Shown here piece by piece: positions 8,673 to 17,405 of a stretch of DNA of 64,000 nt. The position numbers and the translations under genes were made by a program. The DNA is from Bacilli bacterium. Lineage in GTDB: Bacteria > Bacillota_I > Bacilli_A > RF39 > UBA660. Under the pieces are notes generated by a model. The model worked only from the letters and a program-made list of their open reading frames with translations. It had not been told where the DNA came from and ran no database searches. Within the stretch, counting starts at the first letter, position 1, and every line of letters starts with the position of its first letter. The stretch lies in assembly GCA_017541325.1 (NCBI GenBank), contig JAFXZI010000012.1, positions 62,001 through 126,000 on the forward strand, given 5' to 3'.

Positions 8673-10847
8673 TTACTCTACTTTACTAAGTAATTCTTTT
8701 ATAGTAGAACGCCTAATATCTTGATTATTATTTAAAGAAGCATTTTTTAAACTATTAATATCTCCTACTATAAATAATTTTTCTTTAGCACGAGTAATTC
8801 CAGTATAAAATAATTTTCTATATAACATATTTCTATATTCTTTAACAACAGGAATTACTACTGTTTTAAATTCACTTCCTTGACTCTTATGAATACTAAT
8901 CGCATATCCATGTTTTATATTTTGATAATTAGATGGAGTAAATTTAACTATATTATCATCAAAATCTACATAAATATCTTTATTATCAATTTCAGTAATA
9001 ATACCTATATCTCCATTAAATATATTATCATCTGGCATATTAACAAGTTCTAATACTTTATCGTTTTCACGATAAATAACATCTCCTACTTTTATTTCGT
9101 TTTTAGTTTTACTTTTAGGATTAAATATCTCTTGAGCCATTTTATTTATATTATCTATTCCATTTATGGTTTTATAAATCGGTACTAGTATTTGGAAATC
9201 TCTATAGTTGTTCTTTTTATATTTTTTACATATATCTTCTATTATTTTTATAACATCACTTGATTGACTCTTATAAAAAACTAAATCACTTTCTTCGTTA
9301 AATAAAGACTCTTGTACTTCTCCACTATTTACATCATAAGCTAAATTAATAATATTTGAAGTCTCATCTTGTCGATATAAGTATTTTAAAACTATAGTAT
9401 CTAATACTTCGCTTTCAATTAAGTCTTTTAATACTTGACCAGGACCAACAGATGGTAATTGATTATAATCTCCTACTATTATAATTTTAATATTACTTTT
9501 AAGAGCTTTTAATAAATTAGCAAACAAAGTAACATCTACCATACTTGCTTCATCTATAATTAAAAATTCTATATCACTTTTATTTCTTTCATTAAGTTGA
9601 AAACGATCTAAATCTTTATTCCATTTTAAAAATCTATGAATAGTACTTCCTGGAATATATGTTGCTTCTGTAAGACGTTTTGCTGCTCTTCCAGTTGGTG
9701 CTAAAAGAGCAACTTTTTCTATTAATTCTTTATAACTATATTTATTTAAATCGCGATACAAATCAATTATTGCTTTAATAATAGTTGTTTTACCAGTTCC
9801 AGGTCCACCAGTAATAATTGTAATATGGTTTTCTATTCCTTTCTTTATTGCAAGAAGTTGTTCTTCATTATATTTAATACTACTATCTTTTTCATAGTTT
9901 TCTATATATCCATCTATTTTCTTATAAGTATCTTTTTTCAAACTACTAAGATGTTTAAAAGTATTAGATATTAAAACTTCATCTTCATACATATTTTTTA
10001 AATAATATCTATCATCTATATTAACTAGTTTTAAATCAATTAACATTTTATTAATACAGTCTAAGAACTTATCTTTATCAATTCTAATATTTAATGCTCT
10101 TATTAAATAATCATATATTTCTTTTATAAATAGATAACTATGTCCTATATTATTATAGACTTCAGTAAAAATATATATTATCCCAGCACATATTCTTCTT
10201 GAATCATCTTTAGCCATAACTTTTATTCCAATTGAATCTATCTTTTTAAAAGATAAATCATTTATATCTTCATATAATCTATAAATATTCTTATCTATTA
10301 TATCTAAAGTATTATTATGGTACTTATTATAAATAATCATACTATCTTTAGTAGTAAAACCAAGTTCATTAAGTTTTAAAACAATTTTATAACTAGCTTG
10401 ATATTCTTCTAAAGTATTATGAAGAGTATCTGCTTGTTTTTTAGTAATTGTAGGAATAAGAATTAGATTATCTGGATTATTTATTATTATATCTAGAGTT
10501 TTTTCTCCTAAAGCATTAACTATTTTTTTAGCCTTTGCCTCCCCTATTCCTTTAAAAAGTCCACTTGATAAGAATTCTACAATAGAATCTTTTTCTTCAG
10601 GTAATACTATTTCATATGATTCTACTTGGAATTGTTCACCATATTTAGGATGATTTAGAAAAGAACCATGAAAAATATAAAGATCATTGTCATTTAGTTC
10701 ATGAAAAAAACCAGTAAATGTTACTGTTTTATTTAAATATTCTTCATTTACTTTGTCTGTATCAGTTACTTTAAAAAGACCAACTACGTAACCATTTTCA
10801 GCCATAAATAAACTCTTTTTAAAATGTCCTTTAATAAAATAATTCAT
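8673..10847 (-). CDS. recD2: RecD2 helicase (SF1B 5'-3' DNA helicase)
   Basis: DNA-repair helicase of organisms that use AddAB. 724 aa. Order of parts: an N-terminal OB-like region, a helix-hairpin-helix stretch (LFKGIGEAKAKKIV near 90-110), and the helicase core with Walker A GGPGTGKTT, the LLAPTGRAAKRL motif, Walker B LIIDEASMVD, GDYNQLPSVGPG and YAISIHKSQGSEF. I chose the ATG at 10847 (MNYFIKGHF) because GGAGAAAAGT precedes it; upstream starts have no ribosome site. It is transcribed divergently from def. Confidence 0.93.
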   Translation of the reverse strand: MNYFIKGHFKKSLFMAENGYVVGLFKVTDTDKVNEEYLNKTVTFTGFFHELNDNDLYIFHGSFLNHPKYGEQFQVESYEIVLPEEKDSIVEFLSSGLFKGIGEAKAKKIVNALGEKTLDIIINNPDNLILIPTITKKQADTLHNTLEEYQASYKIVLKLNELGFTTKDSMIIYNKYHNNTLDIIDKNIYRLYEDINDLSFKKIDSIGIKVMAKDDSRRICAGIIYIFTEVYNNIGHSYLFIKEIYDYLIRALNIRIDKDKFLDCINKMLIDLKLVNIDDRYYLKNMYEDEVLISNTFKHLSSLKKDTYKKIDGYIENYEKDSSIKYNEEQLLAIKKGIENHITIITGGPGTGKTTIIKAIIDLYRDLNKYSYKELIEKVALLAPTGRAAKRLTEATYIPGSTIHRFLKWNKDLDRFQLNERNKSDIEFLIIDEASMVDVTLFANLLKALKSNIKIIIVGDYNQLPSVGPGQVLKDLIESEVLDTIVLKYLYRQDETSNIINLAYDVNSGEVQESLFNEESDLVFYKSQSSDVIKIIEDICKKYKKNNYRDFQILVPIYKTINGIDNINKMAQEIFNPKSKTKNEIKVGDVIYRENDKVLELVNMPDDNIFNGDIGIITEIDNKDIYVDFDDNIVKFTPSNYQNIKHGYAISIHKSQGSEFKTVVIPVVKEYRNMLYRKLFYTGITRAKEKLFIVGDINSLKNASLNNNQDIRRSTIKELLSKVE

Positions 10848-10869
10848 ACTTTTCTCCATAACAAGTCTG

Positions 10870-10885
10870 TAAATATTATAACACA
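10870..10885 (-). promoter_or_regulatory. Extended -10 promoter of recD2
   Basis: On the minus strand TGTTATAAT is an extended -10 (TATAAT at 10875-10880 with TG one base upstream). No good -35 is seen, as expected for extended -10 promoters. It lies about 25 bases before the recD2 start, in the divergent recD2-def gap. Confidence 0.45.
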
Positions 10886-10951
10886 ATTAATCATATTTCC
10901 CTTTATTTTTAAAGAAAATATGATAAAATATATACGAGTGTGGTGAAGTGT

Positions 10952-11500
10952 ATGTTAAAAGATAAAGATATACTAGATGAAAAATGTAAAATATTGCATC
11001 AAGTATCTGAAGAAGTTACTTTTCCAATGAGTGAAACTGATAAAAAGATGATAGATGATATGATTGAACATCTAACTCTTAGTCAAATACCAGAAAAATC
11101 TGAAGAGTTAAATTTACGTCCTGGTATGGGGATGGCTGCAGTACAAGTTGGAATACTAAAAAGATATTTCGTAGTAGTTTATGAATATGAAGATCAAAAA
11201 TTTGAAAATTATATTTTAGTTAATCCTAAAATAGTTAGTGAATCAAACGAAATGATTTATGTTGAAGAAGGAGAAGGATGTCTTTCAGTTAATAGACCTA
11301 CTGAAGGAATAGTTCCAAGACATGCAAGAATTACAATGGAAGGATTTGATCAAGAAGGAAATCCTGTAAGATATAGAGTCCGTGAAGATTTAGCAGTTGC
11401 TTTTCAACATGAATATGATCATTTAAACGGAATTATGTTTACAGATAAAATTGATCCAAAAAATCCATTTAAAGATAAAGATAAATATAGAGCAATTTAA
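10952..11500 (+). CDS. def: Peptide deformylase
   Basis: Removes the formyl group from new proteins. 182 aa. All three metal-site motifs are present: GMGMAAVQVGI, EGCLS (metal Cys) and HEYDHLNG (HExxH). The length and the insert between motifs fit type 2 (Gram-positive) deformylase. Start ATG at 10952; an in-frame GTG at 10940 is less likely because it overlaps the weak ribosome site GGTGAAG. This is one of only two clear plus-strand genes in the window. Confidence 0.97.
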   Translation: MLKDKDILDEKCKILHQVSEEVTFPMSETDKKMIDDMIEHLTLSQIPEKSEELNLRPGMGMAAVQVGILKRYFVVVYEYEDQKFENYILVNPKIVSESNEMIYVEEGEGCLSVNRPTEGIVPRHARITMEGFDQEGNPVRYRVREDLAVAFQHEYDHLNGIMFTDKIDPKNPFKDKDKYRAI

Positions 11501-11527
11501 AAGAGAAGTTAAACTTCTCTTTTTTAT
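11499..11527. terminator. Bidirectional terminator between def and the pilin-Hint gene
   Basis: AAAGAGAAG/CTTCTCTTT stem with T-tracts on both strands. It serves def (plus) and the convergent pilin-Hint gene (minus). Confidence 0.8.
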
Positions 11528-12984
11528 TTTTTTTCTATATTTTTACAATAATTATAATCGCTTATTATTTGTTCAATACTATCAGGAGATTCTGCTGCTC
11601 TTACACCTTCAAACCACTCTTCTGGTATTTCAGGAATATCTTCTTTACTTCTTATCTTTCTATCATCTTTTACATACTTCATATCTTTTACTTTATATAT
11701 ATTATTAATTCTCCAAGATGTAAGTATTCCATTTCCAAAGAAGTTCATATGTCTTTCAGTAATCATATTACAATATACAACATCTTCATACACTCTTTCT
11801 TTTGACACTAAAGTAATATATTTATTATTACTACTAAAAGTTTTAGTTCCAATAGGGGTTTGTTCATCATCCATTACTTGAGTAAACATTCCTTTGTCTG
11901 CATTAAAAATTCTATGGTTATTTACTACTTTTAAAGTAGATCCATCTGAGAATTTTAATAAAACAAAACTATCTGATTTTTTTGGTTCCATTATCCATAA
12001 CGGTTTTGTAAACACTTCTTTTCCTTCATCAAAATCCCAAGCAAGTATTAAATCATCAGGAGTAACATCTATTAATTTTTTCTTTTTCCTCTTCTTTTTC
12101 TTTTTATCATATACTTCTACTTCAGTATCAGCTACTAAGCAAACATGTGTTACATAATAACAACCACTTGTTTTTTGTTCAGCTACAGTAGTATCACTAG
12201 TTATTTTAACTCTGTTAGTACTACTAGTATCACATTCTGCTCCAGGATAATAATATACTGAAACAAATTTACTAACTGATGCTCCAAGCACCTCTTTTAT
12301 AGTTGATGTTGGCTTATTATTACTAATTATTGGAGACGTTGTCCAAACAGTTCCATCTCTTTTATGCACTAAATGATAATATTTATCTATTGGCGGTATT
12401 GGCTTTACACAACTGCCTGAAACATTAATAAAATCAATATTTGATGCTAATATTTCTTCTCCATTATTAAGTATTGGTTCCGCTTCACCACCAGGAGTCA
12501 TAATAGCACTAGTTTGTTTTGTAATATTTGCTTCACTTATAGGAGAAGGATTGTCTATTTGTCTACCTTTTGGTCTAATAGCATCACTCTTCGTAAGAGC
12601 CATTCCATATCCAGCATCATCTATAAACGTAAAATAGAAATCATATCCAAACTTTTCAGCATTATAATGAACTACGACGTATGCTTGCCTCCAATTACCA
12701 AAAGGATTTGTTCCTCCTTTTTCTAAAAAAATACAAGAATTATTTTTATCATTACTTACTTGAATATAATATAATCTATTTCCATCTGATAAAGCATCAA
12801 AATCGCCTTCATTAACTGCTATAGAAGCTGCTCTAACAAAAGAGTCTATACTACTTACTAATGTTTTCTTTCTTGATTCAGTAATATATCTAGTTACTGC
12901 TGGAATAGCGATTGCCATTAATAACCCTAATATTACTATAACTGCAAGTAATTCAATTAATGTAAAACCTTTATTATTCTTCAT
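11524..12984 (-). CDS. Type IV pilin-like protein with a C-terminal Hint (hedgehog/intein-type) domain
   Basis: 486 aa. The N-terminus is a classic class III signal, MKNNKG^FTLIELLAVIVI, with cleavage after Gly6 and Glu at position 5 of the mature chain, so the prepilin peptidase in this window could process it. A pseudopilin-like domain runs to about residue 275. From Cys282 the sequence reads CLVADTEVEV, then a lysine-rich loop (294-303), VVNNHRIF with His357, and ERHMNFFGNGILTS near 410-423. This is the block A / block B / terminal-block pattern of Hint domains. About 60 further residues follow. Hint domains cleave or splice their own backbone through the first Cys, so this pilin may cut itself or attach to something. 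Start ATG at 12984 has AGGTGATAAT; it lies downstream of the PBP gene. Pilin call strong, Hint call good, function inferred. Confidence 0.82.
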   Translation of the reverse strand: MKNNKGFTLIELLAVIVILGLLMAIAIPAVTRYITESRKKTLVSSIDSFVRAASIAVNEGDFDALSDGNRLYYIQVSNDKNNSCIFLEKGGTNPFGNWRQAYVVVHYNAEKFGYDFYFTFIDDAGYGMALTKSDAIRPKGRQIDNPSPISEANITKQTSAIMTPGGEAEPILNNGEEILASNIDFINVSGSCVKPIPPIDKYYHLVHKRDGTVWTTSPIISNNKPTSTIKEVLGASVSKFVSVYYYPGAECDTSSTNRVKITSDTTVAEQKTSGCYYVTHVCLVADTEVEVYDKKKKKRKKKKLIDVTPDDLILAWDFDEGKEVFTKPLWIMEPKKSDSFVLLKFSDGSTLKVVNNHRIFNADKGMFTQVMDDEQTPIGTKTFSSNNKYITLVSKERVYEDVVYCNMITERHMNFFGNGILTSWRINNIYKVKDMKYVKDDRKIRSKEDIPEIPEEWFEGVRAAESPDSIEQIISDYNYCKNIEKK

Positions 12985-13031
12985 ATTATCACCTACTATA
13001 TAAATTATATCATACAAAAAAGAAATGACTA

Positions 13032-15242
13032 TTATTTATTTTCTTCATTTCTTTCTTTTGGTTCTTCTTTTATATAAGTATCTTTTAAATAAAGAATTAC
13101 TTCATCTGGTTTAGTTCCTGGCTTAACACTTTGATTATAGATATAACCATTTCCTTCATAAGTAAATTTAATATTTAACATATTTAGAAGTGTTTTAGCT
13201 TCATTTAAACTGTATCCTGTTAAATTAGGCATTTTTATATCCTTATCATTAGTTATTAAGAATATTTTATCTTTAGTTGTTACAATAGTTTTACTAGCAG
13301 GATATTGTTTAATTATTTTATTTCCAGAACCTATTACAATAGGATTAAATCCAGCACTTTTTAAAGATGAACTAATTTTACCAGTATCTTTATTTATATA
13401 ACTTTCTATTTTAATACTCTTATCTGTTTTACTTATTATTGTAGGTTTGTCATTACTACTATATATTTCATAATAACTACTAATATTTTTAACTAATTCT
13501 TTTACAACTGATGACATAGGAGATACTCTTCCTCCACTACCATCATTAGGTTTTTTAGCAGCTACATAGAATATCAATTTAGGATCATTCTTAGGCCACA
13601 TACCAGCAATACCTTTAATAACTTCTCCAGTATTATATCCAGTACCAGATGCAACTTGAGCTGATCCAGTTTTAATAATTAAATCATATCCTTGCATGTA
13701 ATAAGGATATCCTGTACAAGTAGATGAATTACCTGCAATAACATCTTCCATTAAATCTTTCATCTTATCAGTAGTTGATTTAGATGCTACTTGATATAAT
13801 TCAGTTCTTCCACCCTTAAATGATACTGTTCCATCACTATCTACTATTTTATCTACGTAATATGGTTGCAATAACATACCATCATTAGCAATACTAGTTA
13901 ATGCTTTTATATTTTGAATAGGTGTTGTAGTAATTCCTTGTCCAAATCCTGCATTATAGTATTCTGTTTCATATTTAAAAGCAATTTTACCATTTACTTC
14001 ATTAGGAATTGATACTCCTGTAGTTGTACCAAATCCTAATTTACTATAATAACTTCTTAAAGTATCTTTATTTATATTTTTTCTAAGCAAAGAAATAATA
14101 CCAGTATTAGATGATAAAGCAAAACCTCTATCATAAGTAATATTTCCCCATCCACTACGTTTCCAGTCACCTATTTCAGTTCCATCACTTGCAGTGTATG
14201 TTCCAGATTTATATTTTCCATTTGGGTCATATTTACTATTTTCCATAACAGCCATATAAGTCCATGTTTTCATAGTACTTCCTGGTTCAAAAGCAACTCC
14301 AGTATTATAATCTAAATAATTTTTAATATTTCTTTTATTTGGATCAAATGAAGGATTAGAAACTGCTCCTAAAATTGCACCAGTTTTAGCATCAGCAACA
14401 ATCATTGTATACCATTCCCATTTGTATTTTTTTGCAGCAGCATTATCAAGTGCTTGTTCAAGGAACATTCCAACATTTGCATCTAAACTTAAATAAATAT
14501 CACTACCATTTACAGCTTCAACTGTTATTTCACTAGTTCCAGGAATTTTATATCCATTACGATCTCTTTGATAGAAAGTATATCCGTCTTTACCACTTAA
14601 AACATCATCGTAATACTTCTCTATCCCCATCTCACCAACAAGTTTAGTGGTTTTATTACCATTTTCATCTGTAACTACTTTTTCAACGGCATAACCTATT
14701 GTATAAGACATAAAGTCTCCATATGGATAATACCTCTTTTTAGTTTCAATAAATCCTATTCCAGGAAGATTTAAATCTTTTATACGATCTTTTTCTAGTT
14801 CTGATAAACCTTTTGCTTTAGCACCAAATTCTGTTTGATACACTCCTTCTTTCTTTAAATTCTTTAGTAAATCCTCATATGAAATATCTAATACTTTAGA
14901 TAATTCTTGAGCAGTAAACTCTTTATCTATTACATGTTGTGGATTATTTTTATCAGTAGTTCTACTTGGATCTAAATATGCTATTAAAGTATAAGAAGAA
15001 ACATTTTCAGCAAGAACATTTCCATTTACATCATATATTTTTCCGCGTTCAGCAGTAAGAACTCTAGTTGTACTATTACGACTACTAGCAAATTCTTGTA
15101 TATTTATTCCATCAATCTCAGTTGACAAAGCAAGGAAACACAATCTATAAATTACCAAAATAAAAAGAGAAGCACCAATAAGTAGAAAAATCCAAGAAAA
15201 TTTAATTGTATTTTTCTTTTTATCAGTCTTCTTCTTTTTCAT
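13032..15242 (-). CDS. Class B penicillin-binding protein with C-terminal PASTA repeats (FtsI/PBP2-type)
   Basis: Transpeptidase for septal or peripheral peptidoglycan. 736 aa: a cytoplasmic Lys-rich tail, one membrane helix (residues ~15-40), a dimerisation domain (TAERGKIYDVNGNVLA), and the transpeptidase with active-site EPGSTMKTW (SxxK), LSSNTGI (SxN) and IKTGSAQ (KTG). Two PASTA-like repeats follow; the second is KMPNLTGYSLNEAKTLL. The architecture is like PBP2x, PBP2b or SpoVD. The ATG at 15242 is chosen because AGGAAAG precedes it and it clears the ftsL stop by 13 bases. The dcw-cluster position after mraZ-rsmH-ftsL supports a division role. Confidence 0.93.
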   Translation of the reverse strand: MKKKKTDKKKNTIKFSWIFLLIGASLFILVIYRLCFLALSTEIDGINIQEFASSRNSTTRVLTAERGKIYDVNGNVLAENVSSYTLIAYLDPSRTTDKNNPQHVIDKEFTAQELSKVLDISYEDLLKNLKKEGVYQTEFGAKAKGLSELEKDRIKDLNLPGIGFIETKKRYYPYGDFMSYTIGYAVEKVVTDENGNKTTKLVGEMGIEKYYDDVLSGKDGYTFYQRDRNGYKIPGTSEITVEAVNGSDIYLSLDANVGMFLEQALDNAAAKKYKWEWYTMIVADAKTGAILGAVSNPSFDPNKRNIKNYLDYNTGVAFEPGSTMKTWTYMAVMENSKYDPNGKYKSGTYTASDGTEIGDWKRSGWGNITYDRGFALSSNTGIISLLRKNINKDTLRSYYSKLGFGTTTGVSIPNEVNGKIAFKYETEYYNAGFGQGITTTPIQNIKALTSIANDGMLLQPYYVDKIVDSDGTVSFKGGRTELYQVASKSTTDKMKDLMEDVIAGNSSTCTGYPYYMQGYDLIIKTGSAQVASGTGYNTGEVIKGIAGMWPKNDPKLIFYVAAKKPNDGSGGRVSPMSSVVKELVKNISSYYEIYSSNDKPTIISKTDKSIKIESYINKDTGKISSSLKSAGFNPIVIGSGNKIIKQYPASKTIVTTKDKIFLITNDKDIKMPNLTGYSLNEAKTLLNMLNIKFTYEGNGYIYNQSVKPGTKPDEVILYLKDTYIKEEPKERNEENK

Positions 15243-15255
15243 CTCAATCACTTTC

Positions 15256-15570
15256 CTATTCAGCAGTATTGTCAACTAATCTTATATTATTATCATTATA
15301 TCTTAATCCTTTTGACTCTGCAACTTCTTTGATTTTATCTAGGGAAGCAAGCTCACTTAATTTCATAGATAAACTTTCGTTTTTCTTTTGTTCAGTATTT
15401 ACTTCACCTCTCAATTTCTCAACATCGTAGTTTATCTTAGATAAAGTTGCTTGAGAGAAAACAATTGCAAGAGGAGAGATTACTACAATAAAAACAGCAA
15501 AGCCATACAAAAGTTTTTCAAACTTAGTTAGTTTTAATTTTCTTTTAATTACCTTTCTTTTTTTCTTCAT
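15256..15570 (-). CDS. ftsL: Cell division protein FtsL
   Basis: 104-aa bitopic protein: a basic cytoplasmic N-terminus (MKKKRKVIKRKLKL), one membrane helix (about 22-42), and an extracellular coiled coil (LRGEVNTEQKKNESLSMKL). It bridges DivIB/DivIC and the septal synthase. Recognised by topology, size and its place between rsmH and the PBP gene rather than by strong sequence identity. Ribosome site AGGAGGATATT. Confidence 0.85.
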   Translation of the reverse strand: MKKKRKVIKRKLKLTKFEKLLYGFAVFIVVISPLAIVFSQATLSKINYDVEKLRGEVNTEQKKNESLSMKLSELASLDKIKEVAESKGLRYNDNNIRLVDNTAE

Positions 15571-15579
15571 AATATCCTC

Positions 15580-16506
15580 CTATTTAACTCTTTCAATTAT
15601 TCTTAATTTACTACTTCTTGCTCTTGGATTAGCTGTTATTTCTTCTTCTGTCGGAGTAATAACATTTTTATTAACTAATCTAAACGAAGGTCTATATTCT
15701 TCAGGAATATCTGGAAGACCTTTTACTTTAGGATCTATTTCTGTTACTTTCCTAAAGATATTTTTTACAATTCTATCTTCAAGAGAATGGAAAGTAATAA
15801 CTGATATCCTTCCTCCTACATTTAGAAGATCTAGGCTGTCTATTAATGCTTGTTCTAGGACATTAAGTTCATCGTTGACTTCTATTCTTATAGCTTGGAA
15901 TACCTTTCGAGCGGGATGTTTTTCTCTACGAACTCTTTCAGGTACTGAAGATTTAATAACTTCTGCAAGTTCTAACGTAGTATCAATGGGTTTAGTCTTA
16001 CGACTACTTACTATCGCTTTCGCTATACTACGTGCGTACTTTTCTTCACCGTATTCAAAAAATATTTTAACTAATTCAGATTCTGAATAGTTATTTACGA
16101 CATCGTGTGCAGAAAGCTTGTTCTCTTGATTCATTCTCATATCAAGATACGCATCATGATGATAAGAGAAACCTCTTTCATCTTCATCCAGTTGTGGTGA
16201 TGAAACTCCTAAATCAAATAGGATTCCATCAACTTTCGAAATGGACTTATCTTTTAATTCTTTTTTAATATTTACAAAATTTGAGTTGATGATAGTAAAA
16301 TTATTACCAATTTCTTCAAGTCTCTTTTTGCTTGTATTAATTGCGTCTTTATCTTGATCAAAGGCGAATAAGTATCCTCCCCTTTTTATTCTTTTTAATA
16401 TTTCACTTGAATGACCTCCACGTCCTAAAGTACAGTCGACATAAATGCCATCTTCCTTTATGTTTAAGCCATCAATTGATTCATTTAAGAGTACACTTAT
16501 ATGCAT
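15580..16506 (-). CDS. rsmH: 16S rRNA (cytosine-1402-N4) methyltransferase
   Basis: Also called MraW. 308 aa, normal length. SAM-binding motif DCTLGRGGHSSEIL near residue 25, then FDQDKDAI, DLGVSSPQLD, the MRMNQ motif, HPARKVFQAIRIEVNDEL and ISVITFHSLEDRIVKN, all diagnostic. It starts two bases after the mraZ stop. Its ribosome site GGTGAT is made by the last codons of mraZ, which implies coupled translation. Confidence 0.98.
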   Translation of the reverse strand: MHISVLLNESIDGLNIKEDGIYVDCTLGRGGHSSEILKRIKRGGYLFAFDQDKDAINTSKKRLEEIGNNFTIINSNFVNIKKELKDKSISKVDGILFDLGVSSPQLDEDERGFSYHHDAYLDMRMNQENKLSAHDVVNNYSESELVKIFFEYGEEKYARSIAKAIVSSRKTKPIDTTLELAEVIKSSVPERVRREKHPARKVFQAIRIEVNDELNVLEQALIDSLDLLNVGGRISVITFHSLEDRIVKNIFRKVTEIDPKVKGLPDIPEEYRPSFRLVNKNVITPTEEEITANPRARSSKLRIIERVK

Positions 16507-16508
16507 TA

Positions 16509-16952
16509 TTAATCACCATTATCCCAGTTTGAATCAAATAAATTTTCACAGATATCTGACATTTCATCTTTATTAGTAGAATAAAAATTATTCCATTTAT
16601 CTAAAGACCATATTTCAAGACGATCACCTACTCCAACAATAACGCACTCTTTTTTTAAATCGGCATACGAAATTAGAGGCGAAGCAAGATTAATTCTTCC
16701 TTGTTTGTCAAATTCTGTTGCAGCAGCTCCAGATAAGAAGAATCTCATAAAACTACGAGCGCTCTTCTTAGTGAAAGGTAGTTTCTCCAGCTTAGTCATT
16801 ATCTTATCCCATTCTACTTTCGTATAAAGGAATAAGCACTCTTCTAAGCCTCTGGTAACTATTACTTCATTACCTAGCTCTTCGCGAAATTTAGCAGGTA
16901 AAGTAAGTCTACCTTTATCGTCGATATTATGATGATATTCTCCAATCAACAT
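16509..16952 (-). CDS. mraZ: Transcriptional regulator MraZ
   Basis: Ring-shaped AbrB-fold repressor of the division cluster. 147 aa with two tandem MraZ half-domains: MLIGEYHHNIDDKGRLTLP and, in the second half, GAAATEFDKQGRINLAS, both with the (D/E)xKGR(I/L) core. The track-length ORF reaches further upstream, but the true start is the ATG at 16952, with GTGGGTGATAAT before it and the family start MLIGEY. It is first in the cluster mraZ-rsmH-ftsL-PBP and its own operators lie just upstream, so it should regulate itself. Confidence 0.97.
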   Translation of the reverse strand: MLIGEYHHNIDDKGRLTLPAKFREELGNEVIVTRGLEECLFLYTKVEWDKIMTKLEKLPFTKKSARSFMRFFLSGAAATEFDKQGRINLASPLISYADLKKECVIVGVGDRLEIWSLDKWNNFYSTNKDEMSDICENLFDSNWDNGD

Positions 16953-16960
16953 ATTATCAC

Positions 16961-17020
16961 CCACTTTTCTCCACTTTTTACCACTGCTACTATTATAATA
17001 CATCCTATCCCCCACTTCAA
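16961..17020 (-). promoter_or_regulatory. mraZ promoter with tandem MraZ-type operator repeats
   Basis: Minus-strand promoter: -35 TTGAAG (17015-17020), 17-bp spacer, -10 TATAAT (16992-16997). Downstream of the -10 lie three AGTGG repeats at exact 10-bp steps (plus-strand CCACT at 16961, 16971 and 16981). A fourth lies inside the spacer near the -35 (17012-17016). Tandem GTGG repeats near the mraZ promoter are the known MraZ binding pattern in mollicutes and E. coli; binding here is inferred. The 3'-most repeat is fused to the ribosome site. Confidence 0.8.
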
Positions 17021-17037
17021 GCAATAATTTAGCAACC

Positions 17038-17092
17038 AAAAAAGTGTCTAATTGACACAAAAAAAGAGAAGAGTTTACAACTCCTCTCTTTA
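17038..17092 (-). terminator. Two tandem terminators upstream of the mraZ promoter
   Basis: On the minus strand a long stem AAAGAGAGGAGTTG/AACTCTTCTCTTT (17063-17092) ends in a T-run, then a second hairpin GTGTCAATTAGACAC ends in six T (17038-17058). They insulate the division operon from the 62-aa gene upstream. Confidence 0.75.
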
Positions 17093-17116
17093 CAGTAATT
17101 TACTTTTTTAAAAATG

Positions 17117-17305
17117 TTACTTATTTAATAAGTATAATACGATACATCCAATTACTATGATTATAATTCCAATATATAATATTCTAAAAATAATATCTGA
17201 TTCTCTATCTTCTTTATTAAGTTTTTTCATAAGCTCTGGATTTTCTCCAAAGTTATGATTTCCTTCTTCATCTCTTACTAATACTTTAGTTTTATTTTCA
17301 TCCAT
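17117..17305 (-). CDS. Small membrane protein, 62 aa, unknown function
   Basis: Acidic and basic N-terminal 38 residues (DENKTKVLVRDEEGNHNF) and one C-terminal membrane helix (IIFRILYIGIIIIVIGCIVLYLL), so probably tail-anchored with the N-terminus inside. Ribosome site GAGGGAT precedes the ATG. It has its own terminator. Not recognised. It resembles in layout the 81-aa protein at 56482, but the sequences are not clearly related. Confidence 0.65.
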   Translation of the reverse strand: MDENKTKVLVRDEEGNHNFGENPELMKKLNKEDRESDIIFRILYIGIIIIVIGCIVLYLLNK

Positions 17306-17354
17306 TGCTATCCCTCACTAATTTAATAATATAACTTTATTTATAATAAATCAA

Positions 17355-17400
17355 TTGCATTTATAACTTATTAAGTAATATAATAATTAGATGTTGGAGG
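17355..17400 (+). promoter_or_regulatory. Promoter and ribosome site of the SGNH hydrolase gene
   Basis: TTGCAT (17355-17360), 18-bp spacer, TATAAT (17379-17384), then TTGGAGG (17394-17400) five bases before the ATG at 17406. This ribosome site decides against the in-frame ATG at 17391. Confidence 0.6.
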
Positions 17401-17405
17401 ATTTT

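Noticed and set aside
12078-12110. Lysine-rich run in the pilin-Hint gene as a sequencing error
   Set aside because: The reading frame and Hint motifs continue normally on both sides, so it is probably a real low-complexity loop.
11451-12157. Plus-strand ORFs in the def/pilin-Hint region
   Set aside because: Phe/Tyr/Leu-rich antisense shadows of the pilin-Hint gene, without ribosome sites.
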